Positions 25,084-34,752 of a stretch of 64,000 nt of DNA are shown piece by piece. Every line of letters begins with the position of its first letter. Position 1 is the stretch's first letter. A model generated the notes under the pieces. The model saw only the letters and a program-made list of their open reading frames with translations. It did not search any database and had not been told where the DNA came from. This stretch comes from Cytobacillus oceanisediminis 2691 (GTDB lineage Bacteria > Bacillota > Bacilli > Bacillales > Cytobacillaceae): the NCBI RefSeq assembly GCF_000294775.2, contig NZ_CP015506.1, positions 5,397,742-5,461,741 of the forward strand. The letters are read 5' to 3'. The position numbers and the translations under genes were made by a program.

Positions 25084-26934
25084 ATGGAAATTCAAAAGGT
25101 AGCTATTTACGCACGTGTTAGCACCGAGGAACAAGCATCTGAGGGCTATAGCATTAGCGCTCAATTACAAACTCTTCGACAATACGCAAATCTTTATAAT
25201 TGGGAAATCGTCGACGAGTATGTGGATGAAGGGATTTCTGGAAAGAATATCACCGGCCGCCCTGCTATGCAAAGACTTGTAGCAGACGTTGAACAGGAAA
25301 AATTTCAGGCGGTACTTGTATGGAAAATCTCACGTTTATCGCGGAATATGTTAGATACTCTTACTTTGTTAGACAAATTTGAAGATTACGGAGTAAAGTT
25401 TATCTCTTATTCCGAGAACTTTGATACCAGTAGTCCAATAGGCCGTCTAGTCGTTCAGCTGATGGCTTCTATTGCCGAAATGGAACGAAATACATTGTCT
25501 GAGAACGTTAAGCTTGGTATGAAACAACGAGCCTTAGAAGGTTCATGGAATGGCGGTGTTATATTCGGTTATGATTCTATTGAAAAGGAACTCGTAATAA
25601 ACAAAGAGGAAGCTGAAGTAGTTAAACAGATATTCACTCTTTATTCCCAAGGAAAGGGCTTAAAAGCCATTGCAAATCAGCTTAATAAAAATGGGTATCG
25701 AACCAAACGTGATCGTCATTTTTCTATAAATGGAGTGGCAACTATTTTAGACAACCCAGTCTATAACGGAAAAATTAGTTGGTTAAAGGTTGAAAACTGG
25801 GATAAGAAGAGAAGAAGAGGCAGAAATGATAATCCTATTTTAGTAGAAGGTCAGCATGAAGCGATTATCAATGATGAACTTTGGAGTCTTGTTCAATCTC
25901 GTAGGAAAAGTAAATCGTTCAAGCAAAGACAATCCAACGAACCATTTCTATTGAGCAGTATCTTACGCTGTCCTGATTGCGGACAAGGGATGGTACCTTC
26001 AATTACTACTTACACTTTAAGTGACGGTACCAAAAGAAAGCACAGATATTATGTTTGCAGTGATTTTCACAACAAGGGATCAGCAGCCTGTAAAGCCAAT
26101 TCAGTTAAAGCCTATGATGCTGAAAATGCTCTGTTCCAACGTATAGAGAGCTTTTTATCCAATAAACAAAGGTTTGATGAAACTATTAACTCACTAACTA
26201 AAACCTCAATTGATACCATTAAAATACTAAAAAAAGAACTGGAAGAAACTGATTCGAAGTTAGAAGAAACACTAGCACTTCAGAATAGATATTTAGAAGC
26301 TTTTGAACAAAATCTTTTTCCTGTTACGATTTTGCAAGAACGATTACAGCAAGTGGCTATTGAAAAGAGTGCAATTGAACAAAAGAGGAATAACTTAATA
26401 ACGGAAATAAGTAAATCTGATACAAAAGTTATTCCTCCAGAATTGGTACATCTTCTATTAGGAAAATTTGTAGAAGTCTATAAGTCCTCTACAAGAGATA
26501 AACAAAAGCAATTGCTACAGCTGTTGGTTAAACAGATCACTGTTGGACGAACAAATGATCAGCTACGTCAAATTGATAAGGTTGAGCTTGAATTTGATTT
26601 TACGGAAGTTAACCTTTCAAACACATTTACACTTATCCACATGCTATATTTAGAAACAGAAAAAGAAGGCTTATCAACACCTTCTATTTCTGAATCAAAT
26701 GGAAAATATCCACCTTATCTTCAACTTTTTTTGCCTCTATTTGTGGTACGGTTCCCCCCGATTAATCCGAAACGCCCGATAAACCTGCTCCAGCAAGATA
26801 AGCTTCATCAACTGATGCGGAAACGTCATCTTCGAAAAAGAAAGCTTATCATCCGCCCGCTGCAAAACCTCCTGGCTCAATCCAAGAGACCCGCCAATGA
26901 CAAATGCAATTTTGCTTTTCCCATACGTAGCTAA
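25084..26934 (+). CDS. Large serine recombinase 2, reading into rlmH
   Basis: A 616-residue recombinase. Catalytic domain: [20 protein letters not shown] with Ser13, [20 protein letters not shown] and [15 protein letters not shown]. Recombinase domain: [42 protein letters not shown]. Zinc ribbon: CPDCGQGM at about 297, then [15 protein letters not shown]. Coiled coil about 375-440. A strong AAGGAGGTAA site precedes ATG 25084. Its last 64 codons or so (after about residue 552, base 26740) are antisense to rlmH, so the C-terminus [16 protein letters not shown] onward is specified by chromosomal DNA beyond the attachment site. In an excised circle the C-terminus would differ. This is the likely integrase of the island; which recombinase acts where is inference. 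Confidence 0.9.
   Translation: MEIQKVAIYARVSTEEQASEGYSISAQLQTLRQYANLYNWEIVDEYVDEGISGKNITGRPAMQRLVADVEQEKFQAVLVWKISRLSRNMLDTLTLLDKFEDYGVKFISYSENFDTSSPIGRLVVQLMASIAEMERNTLSENVKLGMKQRALEGSWNGGVIFGYDSIEKELVINKEEAEVVKQIFTLYSQGKGLKAIANQLNKNGYRTKRDRHFSINGVATILDNPVYNGKISWLKVENWDKKRRRGRNDNPILVEGQHEAIINDELWSLVQSRRKSKSFKQRQSNEPFLLSSILRCPDCGQGMVPSITTYTLSDGTKRKHRYYVCSDFHNKGSAACKANSVKAYDAENALFQRIESFLSNKQRFDETINSLTKTSIDTIKILKKELEETDSKLEETLALQNRYLEAFEQNLFPVTILQERLQQVAIEKSAIEQKRNNLITEISKSDTKVIPPELVHLLLGKFVEVYKSSTRDKQKQLLQLLVKQITVGRTNDQLRQIDKVELEFDFTEVNLSNTFTLIHMLYLETEKEGLSTPSISESNGKYPPYLQLFLPLFVVRFPPINPKRPINLLQQDKLHQLMRKRHLRKRKLIIRPLQNLLAQSKRPANDKCNFAFPIRS
26737..26760. other. Inferred island attachment site (chromosomal junction) at rlmH 3' end
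   Basis: The last codons of rlmH (RGEPYHK then TAG) are the counterpart of the SCC attachment site in staphylococcal rlmH/orfX. On the plus strand this is TTTGTGGTACGGTTC (26740-26754). AT-rich accessory DNA with recombinase genes lies immediately left; conserved chromosomal genes lie right. No second copy was found in the window, so the far junction must lie left of base 1 or be diverged. Confidence 0.6.
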
Positions 26935-27216
26935 TTTATCAAGATTGTCAGCCAACTCTTCCGATGATTTCATTTTCCCTTCGATAGCTAGTGCTATAAC
27001 ATGAGCATCCGGATGGATCTTCGCCAGGATCCTCTCACCCTCTTTTTGCTTTACCTGAATCATTTCCGTTTCACTTAGTTCTTCAGGGGCTTTTTCGTCA
27101 GGAACCTCGATGATATCCATTTTGGCATAGGCTGACAGTCTTTTTAGATATTCGTCAATTCCTTGCTTCAGGTATTTTTCTTTTAGTTTTCCGACCGTAA
27201 TAATTGAGATATTCAC
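26737..27216 (-). CDS. rlmH: 23S rRNA (pseudouridine1915-N3) methyltransferase RlmH
   Basis: A 159-residue SPOUT methyltransferase (orfX in staphylococci, yydA in B. subtilis) that methylates pseudouridine 1915 in helix 69 of 23S rRNA on assembled 70S ribosomes. Visible: N-terminal strand [23 protein letters not shown]-binding trefoil-knot segment [15 protein letters not shown], and the C-terminal [20 protein letters not shown] leading to [10 protein letters not shown], conserved in the family. GTG start at 27216 with GAGGAC upstream. The gene is full length although the island is integrated at its last codons: insertion leaves the C-terminus intact, as in SCC. The 3' end is overlapped antisense by recombinase 2. 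Confidence 0.96.
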   Translation of the reverse strand: MNISIITVGKLKEKYLKQGIDEYLKRLSAYAKMDIIEVPDEKAPEELSETEMIQVKQKEGERILAKIHPDAHVIALAIEGKMKSSEELADNLDKLATYGKSKIAFVIGGSLGLSQEVLQRADDKLSFSKMTFPHQLMKLILLEQVYRAFRINRGEPYHK

Positions 27217-27240
27217 AGCATGTCCTCACTTTACAAACAA

Positions 27241-27550
27241 GATATCCACAGAAGTTATCCACATGTCCACATTTTTCATCCACATCTTGTATGGGATCAT
27301 TCGTTCGCTACAACATATATTGCGTTATTTTGACAATATTCACAGGTTGTTGATAACTTTTTATCCTCTTCAAGTTTTGTTAATTGCGGGAATGTTTCGT
27401 ACTCATCAACCACTATATCTATTGCCAGATCAACGTGTTCGTCACAGCAGTAAATCATTTTCAGCATGCTCCTTTTTAGGCTGGAAGCCTGTTTTTTTAT
27501 CCGATCTGTGGATAATTTTTATTTTCTCGTATACATATAAGTTATCCACA
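27241..27550. promoter_or_regulatory. DnaA-box cluster between rlmH and htrC
   Basis: Perfect TTATCCACA boxes at 27255-27263 (+), 27507-27515 (-) and 27542-27550 (+), with near matches at 27242-27250 (ATATCCACA) and around 27265 and 27346. The cluster flanks and overlaps yyzF. B. subtilis has a described DnaA-box cluster at yydA (the rlmH orthologue), one of several that titrate DnaA. The same role is inferred here. Confidence 0.7.
27297..27458 (-). CDS. yyzF: CxxH/CxxC small zinc protein YyzF
   Basis: A 53-residue protein, MIYCCDEHVDLAIDIVVDEY to CEYCQNNAIYVVANE. The CDEH (CxxH) and CEYC (CxxC) pairs form a likely zinc site, the pattern of the YyzF/CxxH-CxxC family, which lies between htrC and rlmH in B. 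subtilis. ATG 27458 has AAGGAG ten bases upstream; the in-frame ATG at 27467 is too close to that site. Function of the family is unknown. It lies inside the DnaA-box cluster, so promoter and DnaA binding may interact. Confidence 0.85.
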   Translation of the reverse strand: MIYCCDEHVDLAIDIVVDEYETFPQLTKLEEDKKLSTTCEYCQNNAIYVVANE

Positions 27551-27569
27551 TCTCATCTTAACAAAACAA

Positions 27570-27599
27570 TAAAAAACAGGAAAGCGATTTCCGCTTTCC
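27570..27599 (-). terminator. htrC terminator
   Basis: GGAAAGCG / CGCTTTCC stem with TTTTTTATTG following on the minus strand, 16 bases after the htrC stop. Confidence 0.85.
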
Positions 27600-27614
27600 C
27601 ATTTAGTCGTTCCA

Positions 27615-28844
27615 TTATAATGTCTCGCCGCTCAGCTTCATGGTTACTTCCTGAGTTTTCCCGTCGCGGTAAAACTTAATTTTCATCTGGTCGCCTACCG
27701 ATTTCTTCGTATACAAATGCTGGCGCAATTCGATGATGTCATTGATTTCTTGTCCATCCATCTCGACGATGACATCCATTTCCTTCAGTCCTGCCTGTGC
27801 AGCTGGAGAGTTCGGTTCAACTGAAGTGATGGCCACACCAGATTTAACATCCTTAGGCAGTTTTAGCGCTTCCTGCTGGTAGTAGCCAGGAATCTCATTG
27901 ACCGATGCCAGTTGTACGCCCATATACGGACGTTTTACCTCTCCGAACTTTTCGAGGTCATCAATGACTGGGCGTGCGTAGTTAATCGGAATCGCCAATC
28001 CAATTCCTTCTACCGCACTCTCAGCGATTTTCATGGAGTTGATGCCAATCAGCTGTCCGCTGATATTAACTAAAGCCCCGCCGCTGTTACCCGGGTTGAT
28101 GGCGGCGTCTGTCTGCAGTACCTCAGCCTGCCAGTCAACTGTTCCATTCTGATCGATATCAACCGGGATGGCACGCTCCAGGCCAGAAATAATTCCCTGT
28201 GTGACAGAGCCTGAGAACTGTCCAAGAGGATTCCCGATCGCAATGACTGGTTCGCCTGGCTTCAGTTTTTCAGAATCGCCGAATTCGGCAACCGTCTTAA
28301 TTTCCTTTGCTTCTACCTCAAGCACAGCAAGATCCGTCCAAATGTCGCTGCCAACCAGTCTTGCCGGGAGCTTGGTGCCATCCTGCAGACTTACCTCCAG
28401 CTCCTGAGCTCCTTCTACCACATGGTGGTTTGTAACGATGAAGGCTGTATTTCCTTCCTTCTTATAAATAACTCCGGAACCTGTTCCGGCTGGCTGGCCG
28501 GCACTGCCATTTCCCTCATTCGACCAAAAGCCGGCTGTCTGGATGTTCGTAATGCTTACGACCGCATCCCCGGCTTTGTCGACCGCCTTGGTTACATCTG
28601 TGGTCACATCAAGTGAGACATTCTGAACATTGGCGTTATTGTTATTCCCGGCTGCCTCATCCTGCAGCTCTTCATCCGGTTCAACCGTATAAGGGAGCAC
28701 GTTGTAATCAGATAGCTTTGGCACCGCAACCACGACCAGGATGGCTCCTAATATGACTCCAACAAGGCTGGCCAGAAAATATCCGCCCTTGTTGCCTTTT
28801 TGCCCTTTATAACGGTTCTGATGATCTTGATCATAATAGCCCAA
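27615..28844 (-). CDS. htrC: HtrA-like serine protease HtrC (YycK)
   Basis: A 409-residue membrane-anchored DegP/HtrA-family protease, extracytoplasmic quality control. TTG 28844 follows AAAGGATG and gives MGYYDQDHQNRYKGQK; the frame is open to 28949 but that extension has no family support. Layout: cytoplasmic basic N-terminus; one membrane segment (YFLASLVGVILGAILVVVAV); low-complexity Asn linker; trypsin-like domain with catalytic His in VTNHHVVEG, Asp in WTDLAVLEV and Ser in NPGNSGGALVN; C-terminal PDZ domain (GVAITSVEPNSPAAQAGLKE). The triad is intact. It follows walJ but is separated by a terminator at 29024, so it is probably a separate transcript. Confidence 0.94.
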   Translation of the reverse strand: MGYYDQDHQNRYKGQKGNKGGYFLASLVGVILGAILVVVAVPKLSDYNVLPYTVEPDEELQDEAAGNNNNANVQNVSLDVTTDVTKAVDKAGDAVVSITNIQTAGFWSNEGNGSAGQPAGTGSGVIYKKEGNTAFIVTNHHVVEGAQELEVSLQDGTKLPARLVGSDIWTDLAVLEVEAKEIKTVAEFGDSEKLKPGEPVIAIGNPLGQFSGSVTQGIISGLERAIPVDIDQNGTVDWQAEVLQTDAAINPGNSGGALVNISGQLIGINSMKIAESAVEGIGLAIPINYARPVIDDLEKFGEVKRPYMGVQLASVNEIPGYYQQEALKLPKDVKSGVAITSVEPNSPAAQAGLKEMDVIVEMDGQEINDIIELRQHLYTKKSVGDQMKIKFYRDGKTQEVTMKLSGETL

Positions 28845-29023
28845 ACTGCACCCATCCTTTCTTTCATCTGCAAAAACACTGGCTTTTAAAATATAAATGC
28901 TAAAATTTAGTCTTCCTTTATACCCAATATTATACTCTCCTGTTTTCAAAAATCTAATAAAAACGCACCTGCTTCAGCAATCTTACGACTTTGTTCATAC
29001 TTTTTTAAGATTTTTTCAAAAAA

Positions 29024-29073
29024 GAAAAAGAGGAATACATGGAAACGGCTGTCTCTCTGTGTATTCCTCTTTA
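29024..29073 (-). terminator. Terminator of the wal operon
   Basis: AAAGAGGAATACA / TGTATTCCTCTTT long stem followed on the minus strand by TTTTCTTTTTTG, nine bases after the walJ stop. Confidence 0.85.
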
Positions 29074-29081
29074 TATTTTTA

Positions 29082-29876
29082 TTAAACTGCCGTTAGGATT
29101 GTCGGAACCTTTGGATCTGTATCATAAAGGTCGAATTGTTCGCCGACAAGGATTCCGCGGCTTTCAAGTGTCTGGGATACGGACATTCTCGCCAGATCCT
29201 TGATATTGTTATCCTGGCTTAAATGAGCCAGATAAAAGCTCTTCGTCCGGTCGCCCGCCACTTCACTCATCGCAAGGGCGGCATCCTCATTGGATACATG
29301 GCCGACATCGCTTAAGATCCTTCTCTTAATATTCCACGGGTAGCGGCCCATACGAAGCATCTGGACATCATGATTGCTTTCAAATACATAAGCCTCCGCA
29401 TTGGAAATCAGACCTTTCATGCGGTCGCTGACATAGCCTGTATCGGTGATCAGCACAAGCTTTTTCCCATTATGATGGAACACATAAAACATCGGGTCGG
29501 CTGCATCATGGGAAACCCCGAAGGATTCAATATCAAGGGATCCAAATGTTTTCACCGTTTCCATATCAAAATGGAACTTCTGGTCAACCGGGACTTGTCC
29601 AATCAGTCCGTCCATGGCCAGCCATGTTTTTTCATTCGCATAGATCGGCAGGTTATACTTCCGGGCAAGAATCCCGACACCCTTAATATGGTCACTATGC
29701 TCATGGGTCACCAGTATCCCTGATAGCTTGCCGATGTCCCGGCCAATATGCTGAAATAAACCTTCCATTTGCTTTCCGCTTAATCCGGCATCAACCAGAA
29801 AGGAATGTTCCTCCGTCTCGACAAAGATTGCATTCCCAGTACTGCCGCTCGCGAGAACGCTGAATTGTAAAGACAT
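29082..29876 (-). CDS. walJ: Metallo-beta-lactamase-fold nuclease WalJ (YycJ)
   Basis: A 264-residue metallo-beta-lactamase-fold protein, putative 5'-3' DNA exonuclease, last gene of the walRKHIJ operon. The metal motif [11 protein letters not shown] at about 57-67 is intact; further ligands are in [11 protein letters not shown] and in ITDTGY; the C-terminal LAHLSQDNN supplies the final His. [13 protein letters not shown] at the N-terminus is the family signature. It begins eight bases after walI. Linked in firmicutes to coordinating cell-wall and replication processes; the biological substrate is uncertain. Confidence 0.94.
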   Translation of the reverse strand: MSLQFSVLASGSTGNAIFVETEEHSFLVDAGLSGKQMEGLFQHIGRDIGKLSGILVTHEHSDHIKGVGILARKYNLPIYANEKTWLAMDGLIGQVPVDQKFHFDMETVKTFGSLDIESFGVSHDAADPMFYVFHHNGKKLVLITDTGYVSDRMKGLISNAEAYVFESNHDVQMLRMGRYPWNIKRRILSDVGHVSNEDAALAMSEVAGDRTKSFYLAHLSQDNNIKDLARMSVSQTLESRGILVGEQFDLYDTDPKVPTILTAV

Positions 29877-29883
29877 GTTCTCC

Positions 29884-30690
29884 TCACTCCACTATTTTTT
29901 TCTCTTCGTTGTTCAGCTTAATGATTTTCCCCTCAAAGGCATCAACAAATAAATTCTCCTCGTCATTAATGACAAATCGCCAGGCAGGCGTTAACAATTG
30001 CGAAGAGCTCAAATGCACAAAGGTAAAATAACCAAGCTCTACATTTGTAACTTTTGACTTCGGCTGCAGTGAGCCGTTCTTGTAAAGTGTTTCAACGGCC
30101 TTTATCGGCTGAATAACTTTTTCACTTTCTTCCTTCGACTCAATCTTTGTCAGGAGCGTCTGCTTATAAGAGACAATTTCATTTTCATCATTCAAATAAA
30201 ATGTAAGCTCGCCATTTAAATTCATATAAAACATCTTGCCTTCAAATTCCTGATAATACGTGATTCTATTACTGTTTTCTGGTTTTTCCCAGAAGCGGTA
30301 TTGGTCACCGAATAACACCCTGTTTTTGATAAAGGCAGATAATTCGGAAGGACTGAATTTATCACTGATCTTGATCGATTCGTCCAGGACTGAATTCAGA
30401 GTAGTCCCCTCTGTAATCGTAATTTCCTGGCCCTCCAGCCTTGTATCTCCTTCAAGATCTTCAATATCAAATTCAACCGGCTTAGCCCTCAAATACCGGT
30501 CTTTCGGGTTGCTTTTCGGCAGGGGCTCATCAAAGGTGATATCAGCATCCTTAAGCTGTTTTTCCAGGGTGGCCTGTGCAATCGGTTCAAATTCACTGGC
30601 CTCCTTCAATTTGAAAAACTCATACATCAAATAAATATCCAGGACCAGGAAGGTTAAAATAAAGATTGTTTTGATCTTACTCCAATCCAT
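29884..30690 (-). CDS. walI: WalK regulator WalI (YycI)
   Basis: A 268-residue single-pass membrane protein. The N-terminal [20 protein letters not shown] is a membrane anchor with short cytoplasmic end; the rest is extracytoplasmic with a YycI fold (strand-rich, [40 protein letters not shown]). With WalH it forms a membrane complex that inhibits the WalK sensor kinase in B. subtilis. Its start overlaps walH by 14 bases, indicating coupled translation. Confidence 0.93.
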   Translation of the reverse strand: MDWSKIKTIFILTFLVLDIYLMYEFFKLKEASEFEPIAQATLEKQLKDADITFDEPLPKSNPKDRYLRAKPVEFDIEDLEGDTRLEGQEITITEGTTLNSVLDESIKISDKFSPSELSAFIKNRVLFGDQYRFWEKPENSNRITYYQEFEGKMFYMNLNGELTFYLNDENEIVSYKQTLLTKIESKEESEKVIQPIKAVETLYKNGSLQPKSKVTNVELGYFTFVHLSSSQLLTPAWRFVINDEENLFVDAFEGKIIKLNNEEKKIVE

Positions 30691-32005
30691 TATTCATGCC
30701 CCCTGTCTCATCAAGCGAAATGCTTTTCCAAGTTCCTTCATACCGGTAATACCAGGAAGGCTCCAGACGGATGAAGGTGGTCTGAGCTTCCTTGACCAGC
30801 ATCATTTTATATCCCAGCTTTACATTCTCCAGTAATTCCGGCTCAAACCCTTCCAGACCTAACAAGTATTCCAAAACGCGGGTTCCGGAACTTAGAGATA
30901 CTTCTGAGGGGGGTTCAGCACTTAGACCAAGCTGAAAATTGCTCCGATAATATTCATAAATCTCATTTTGCCCCCAAGTCTGGCGGATTTCGGATATTTT
31001 CGGATCATCACTGAAAATTGGATAACCTGAAGAATCATACATCCTGAATACCACTCTATGATTCAGCTCATCAATCTCCGCAAATTGGTAATTGTCTGTC
31101 CATCCCGAATGTCCGTTAATATAATCAATGCTCCTTTTCAGCAGGTCGCCTGAAGCAAAAGTCGGGTTATCCCCGGCAGCCGGTTTTATATATTGAAGGG
31201 TATTTTTGTCTGAGTTTACCCTCAATAAGCTTAAGGTATCATTATACTCATCCTCTGATTGCTGAAAGCTTTTCTGCACTACACTTGGGTCGCTGAATAA
31301 AGCATTTTTATATTGTTCAGAGTCCAATTTTTTCTCCAAATACTGATATCTCGCCATTTTTGTATCCTGTGAAGGCAGATAGATCGTTCTTTCATCAGAT
31401 GGCTTATAAGCAAAATAGGCTTTATATTCAGGGTTGTACTCGGATAAATTGAAGAATTGGCTTTTGAAATTCTGAATAAAGGAAACAGGCACACGGCTCC
31501 TATACACCTGCCGGTTATCCAAAGAAACAAAATCGACTATTCCATCCTTTTTCTCCAATTGCCTAGTATCAATGACAATATGGTCAAACTGAAAATCAGG
31601 CAGATTCTTGTCAGCAATTTTAATTACTGATTTGTATAATTCAATCGGAACAGAATCCGGAAACGCAAGAACAGCTTTTCCTTCATCATGGAGAATGCCC
31701 GCTTCCTCTGTAATATTTTCAAAGTCAGCAAAATTCCAACCGCTGATTTCTTTCATGACTTTATCAATTTCGCCGGGGCTGACAGTTCCAAAAGTCTTTT
31801 TTTCCCCGAGATGGAATAAGAGAGTGTCCGGTCTCACAATCTGATTCACTTCTTTTTTTTCCGCTATTGTTACTTCCTGAACGGTATTTGATTCTTTTTC
31901 AATCCGTTCAAAGTTCGGCTGGTAGGTCCAAAGATTCCAGGTCAGGAGAGCGCTTGTCACTACTAGAATGGTCAGTATGATGGTTTTTATATTTTCATAA
32001 CTCAT
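30677..32005 (-). CDS. walH: WalK regulator WalH (YycH)
   Basis: A 442-residue single-pass membrane protein. ATG 32005 overlaps the walK stop in an ATGA, preceded by GAGGATGATTGGGA; the TTG at 32011 is not needed. MSYENIKTIILTILVVTSAL is the anchor, followed by an extracytoplasmic YycH domain. Conserved elements include NLWTYQPNF just after the membrane and a C-terminal RLEPSWYYRYEGTW. Works with WalI to control WalK activity. Length is normal for the family. Confidence 0.93.
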   Translation of the reverse strand: MSYENIKTIILTILVVTSALLTWNLWTYQPNFERIEKESNTVQEVTIAEKKEVNQIVRPDTLLFHLGEKKTFGTVSPGEIDKVMKEISGWNFADFENITEEAGILHDEGKAVLAFPDSVPIELYKSVIKIADKNLPDFQFDHIVIDTRQLEKKDGIVDFVSLDNRQVYRSRVPVSFIQNFKSQFFNLSEYNPEYKAYFAYKPSDERTIYLPSQDTKMARYQYLEKKLDSEQYKNALFSDPSVVQKSFQQSEDEYNDTLSLLRVNSDKNTLQYIKPAAGDNPTFASGDLLKRSIDYINGHSGWTDNYQFAEIDELNHRVVFRMYDSSGYPIFSDDPKISEIRQTWGQNEIYEYYRSNFQLGLSAEPPSEVSLSSGTRVLEYLLGLEGFEPELLENVKLGYKMMLVKEAQTTFIRLEPSWYYRYEGTWKSISLDETGGMNNGLE

Positions 32006-33825
32006 TCCCAATCATCCTCTTCCGAGCGAACATATGGAAGGCTAAATGAAATCGTTGTCCCTTTCCCTTCTGTACTCGCTGCCCAAATTTTCCCGCCATG
32101 CGCTTCCACCATTTCTTTCGCAATGGCCAATCCGAGGCCTGTTCCGCCAAGCTTTCTTGTCCTGGCTTTATCCACCCGGTAAAAACGCTCAAAGATCTGA
32201 TCAATATTTTCTTTCGGTATCCCCACACCCTGGTCTGAAACGCTGACAACAATAAATTCATCTTTTTCCTCAATGCTGAACGTAACCTTTCCGCCTTCCG
32301 GAGAGTATTTAAGCGCGTTTGAAATGATATTGTCCAGCACCTGGGTGAGCTTGTCTTCATCTATTTCCACAAAAGCCGAATGGTCCGGAAGCTTTCTTTC
32401 AAACGTAACATTCTGCTGCTTCGTCATTTCAAAACGGTCTATAATTCTATTATAGAAGAAAATGAAATCAGTCCAGTCCTTGGTCAAGCGGTAATCCTTG
32501 CTGTCCATTTTAGACAGCTGCAGCAGATCATTGACCAGGCGGATCATCCGCTCTGTTTCATTTTGGGTGACATCCAGGAAGTTTGGGGCAATCTCCTCAT
32601 CTCTCCAGGCGCCTTCCGCAAGAGCCTCCAGATAGCTTCTCATCGTGGTCAGCGGCGTCCTGAGTTCATGAGATACATTCGCCACAAATTCGCGGCGTTC
32701 CATGTCAATTTTCTCCTGCTCGGTGATATCATGCAAAACGGTAATTAAGCCGTTAACAAAGCCAGTTTCTTTTTGGATAACCGAAAAGTTAGCGCGGAGA
32801 ATCAGTGTTTTCGACTTGCTGCTGTAATCCAGGATGACCGAATCCCGCTCGTTTAATAGCTCTTCAAAGTTATAATCCTCTTCAAGACCAAGCAGGGAAA
32901 CAATTGGGGAAGACAGGACCGTTTCACGTGAAACATTCAGCATTTTTGCTGCAGGCTCGTTAATCAAAATAACACGCCCTTTGCGGTCGGTTGCAATAAC
33001 TCCATCCGTCATATAGGAAAGAACGGAGGATAATTTTCGCCGTTCGCCTTCTGTTGTAGCATGAGCTTCCTGAAGTTTCTTTGTTAAACTGTTAAAGGTA
33101 ATGGCCAGCTGGCCAATTTCGTCATACCCATAAACCTTAACCTTTCGGGAGAAGTTCCCTTTTGCCATGGCAAGCGCCTGTTTCCGCATATCTGAAATCG
33201 GGCGTGTCACCGTCTGGGCAAGAAGTATGCCCAGGATCGCTGTGATAGCTAACGCAATGGCTATACCGGTAGTGAAAATATTATTAATCTCCCTCATCTG
33301 TTCATAGATGTTCTCGATTTTTGCAACCAGATAGATGGCTCCATTGACTTCTCCGTTATTTTTAATAGGTGTGACGAGAACCCATATCCGTTGTCCCTGC
33401 TCAACCAGATCCTCCGTTACCGGCTCCCTGGTGGCTATGGCCATCTTGATCAGATTGTCAGTAGACCTCCCCCCGACAACACCCTGATTATCAGGATCGG
33501 AGGTGCCAAGTATTTTCAGTGATTCATCAACCACACGGACTTCGGATATATCCGCCGAGTTGTAATCACTTAATAGCCTTCTGATATCTTCCTCCTGGGA
33601 TGGGGTTTCCTCATCAGGAAGCCTTACCTTGGTCATTTGTTCCTCCACATAATAGCTAAGAAGATTGACCCTCTCCTGAATGGCATCTTTGAAATTTTCC
33701 TGTAAGGTCGATTCCAGCTGCCTGACAAAGTAGACCCCGATAATCTGCATGGCTACCAGGATGAGAAGAACATATATGATCACAAACTTCAAATGAATGG
33801 ACCGAAAAAAACCAACCTTTTCCAT
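32002..33825 (-). CDS. walK: Sensor histidine kinase WalK (YycG)
   Basis: A 607-residue essential sensor kinase of cell-wall homeostasis that phosphorylates WalR. Membrane helices at about 14-34 and 184-204 enclose an extracytoplasmic PAS-like domain. HAMP about 205-255; cytoplasmic PAS about 265-370; dimerisation and phosphoacceptor His386 in VANVSHELRTPLT; ATPase motifs N box (DNIISNALKYSPEGG), G1 (VSDQGVGIPKE), F (IFERFYRVD) and G2 (GGTGLGLAIAKE). It starts eight bases after walR and overlaps walH. The codons for NVSRETV (residues 297-303) contain a parS-like site. Full length, all catalytic motifs intact. Confidence 0.97.
   Translation of the reverse strand: MEKVGFFRSIHLKFVIIYVLLILVAMQIIGVYFVRQLESTLQENFKDAIQERVNLLSYYVEEQMTKVRLPDEETPSQEEDIRRLLSDYNSADISEVRVVDESLKILGTSDPDNQGVVGGRSTDNLIKMAIATREPVTEDLVEQGQRIWVLVTPIKNNGEVNGAIYLVAKIENIYEQMREINNIFTTGIAIALAITAILGILLAQTVTRPISDMRKQALAMAKGNFSRKVKVYGYDEIGQLAITFNSLTKKLQEAHATTEGERRKLSSVLSYMTDGVIATDRKGRVILINEPAAKMLNVSRETVLSSPIVSLLGLEEDYNFEELLNERDSVILDYSSKSKTLILRANFSVIQKETGFVNGLITVLHDITEQEKIDMERREFVANVSHELRTPLTTMRSYLEALAEGAWRDEEIAPNFLDVTQNETERMIRLVNDLLQLSKMDSKDYRLTKDWTDFIFFYNRIIDRFEMTKQQNVTFERKLPDHSAFVEIDEDKLTQVLDNIISNALKYSPEGGKVTFSIEEKDEFIVVSVSDQGVGIPKENIDQIFERFYRVDKARTRKLGGTGLGLAIAKEMVEAHGGKIWAASTEGKGTTISFSLPYVRSEEDDWE
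32920..32935. promoter_or_regulatory. parS site inside walK
   Basis: CGTTTCACGTGAAACA matches the Bacillus parS consensus TGTTNCACGTGAAACA at 15 of 16 positions. It is a Spo0J (ParB) loading site, encoded within the walK NVSRET codons, about 31 kb left of the origin. Confidence 0.85.
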
Positions 33826-33833
33826 GTACCCTT

Positions 33834-34544
33834 TTACTCCTGTTCAGGATTCCGCAAGTAATAACCGACCCCTCTTCTTGTCACGATCCATGTCGGGTGG
33901 CTTGGATTATCCTCGATTTTCTCCCGCAGTCTCCTTACGGTTACGTCCACTGTGCGGACATCACCATAATAATCATAGCCCCATACGGTCTGGAGTAGAT
34001 GCTCCCTCGTCATGACTTGTCCAATATGCTTGGCCAAATAGTGAAGAAGCTCAAATTCACGGTGTGTTAATTCAATCGTCTCACCGCGCTTGGAAACCAC
34101 GTAGGCATCCGGATGAATAATCAGGGAGCCAACTTCAATTTCATTGGATTCGTCCTCTTCTTCCGTCTTGGAAGCTATTTGCTGATGGCGCCTCATATTA
34201 GCCTTCACACGCGCAATCAATTCTCTCGTGCTGAACGGCTTTGTAACGTAGTCATCTGCACCGAGCTCAAGGCCTAAAACTTTATCAATTTCAGAATCCT
34301 TTGCTGTCAGCATTATGATCGGCATATCGTATTTCTTGCGCACTTCGCGGCAAACCTCAATGCCGTCCCGCTGCGGAAGCATGATATCAAGCAGAATCAG
34401 GTCCGGCTTTATTTCTTCTACTTTATCGAGTGCGTCATTGCCGTCATAGGCACACACCACTTCATAGCCTTCTTTTTTCAAATTGAACTGCAGTATATCT
34501 GCAATTGGTTTCTCATCGTCTACAACCAGAATTTTTTTATCCAT
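33834..34544 (-). CDS. walR: Response regulator WalR (YycF)
   Basis: A 236-residue OmpR-family regulator, essential in most firmicutes, controlling autolysin and cell-wall genes. ATG 34544 has AAGGAGATAGG upstream; the eight extra codons to 34568 are rejected. Receiver domain: [12 protein letters not shown] acidic pocket, phosphoacceptor Asp53 in [11 protein letters not shown], Lys in [10 protein letters not shown]. Winged-helix domain from about residue 130, ending [20 protein letters not shown]. First gene of walRKHIJ. The promoter probably lies in 34545-34710 but no convincing match was found. Confidence 0.97.
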   Translation of the reverse strand: MDKKILVVDDEKPIADILQFNLKKEGYEVVCAYDGNDALDKVEEIKPDLILLDIMLPQRDGIEVCREVRKKYDMPIIMLTAKDSEIDKVLGLELGADDYVTKPFSTRELIARVKANMRRHQQIASKTEEEDESNEIEVGSLIIHPDAYVVSKRGETIELTHREFELLHYLAKHIGQVMTREHLLQTVWGYDYYGDVRTVDVTVRRLREKIEDNPSHPTWIVTRRGVGYYLRNPEQE

Positions 34545-34711
34545 ACCTATCTCCTTTTTCTTGCTCATTTATTTATTTATTTATGGAGCAGTAGAAGTCA
34601 GTTTCATACATATGTTATCTACTTTACTTTACCATTTTAGCAGTGGGAATTCATCTATTAGTAAAGGCCTGTAAATCTTTGGTGTTGTATTTTTATCTTA
34701 TTCTTAACTAC

Positions 34712-34745
34712 AAAAGCCTCTAGCATGAAAGCTAGAGACTTTTTA
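34712..34745 (-). terminator. Terminator of the M23 peptidase gene
   Basis: TCTCTAGC / GCTAGAGG stem-loop followed by TTTTG on the minus strand, eight bases after the stop. Confidence 0.7.
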
Positions 34746-34752
34746 GCAGGAA

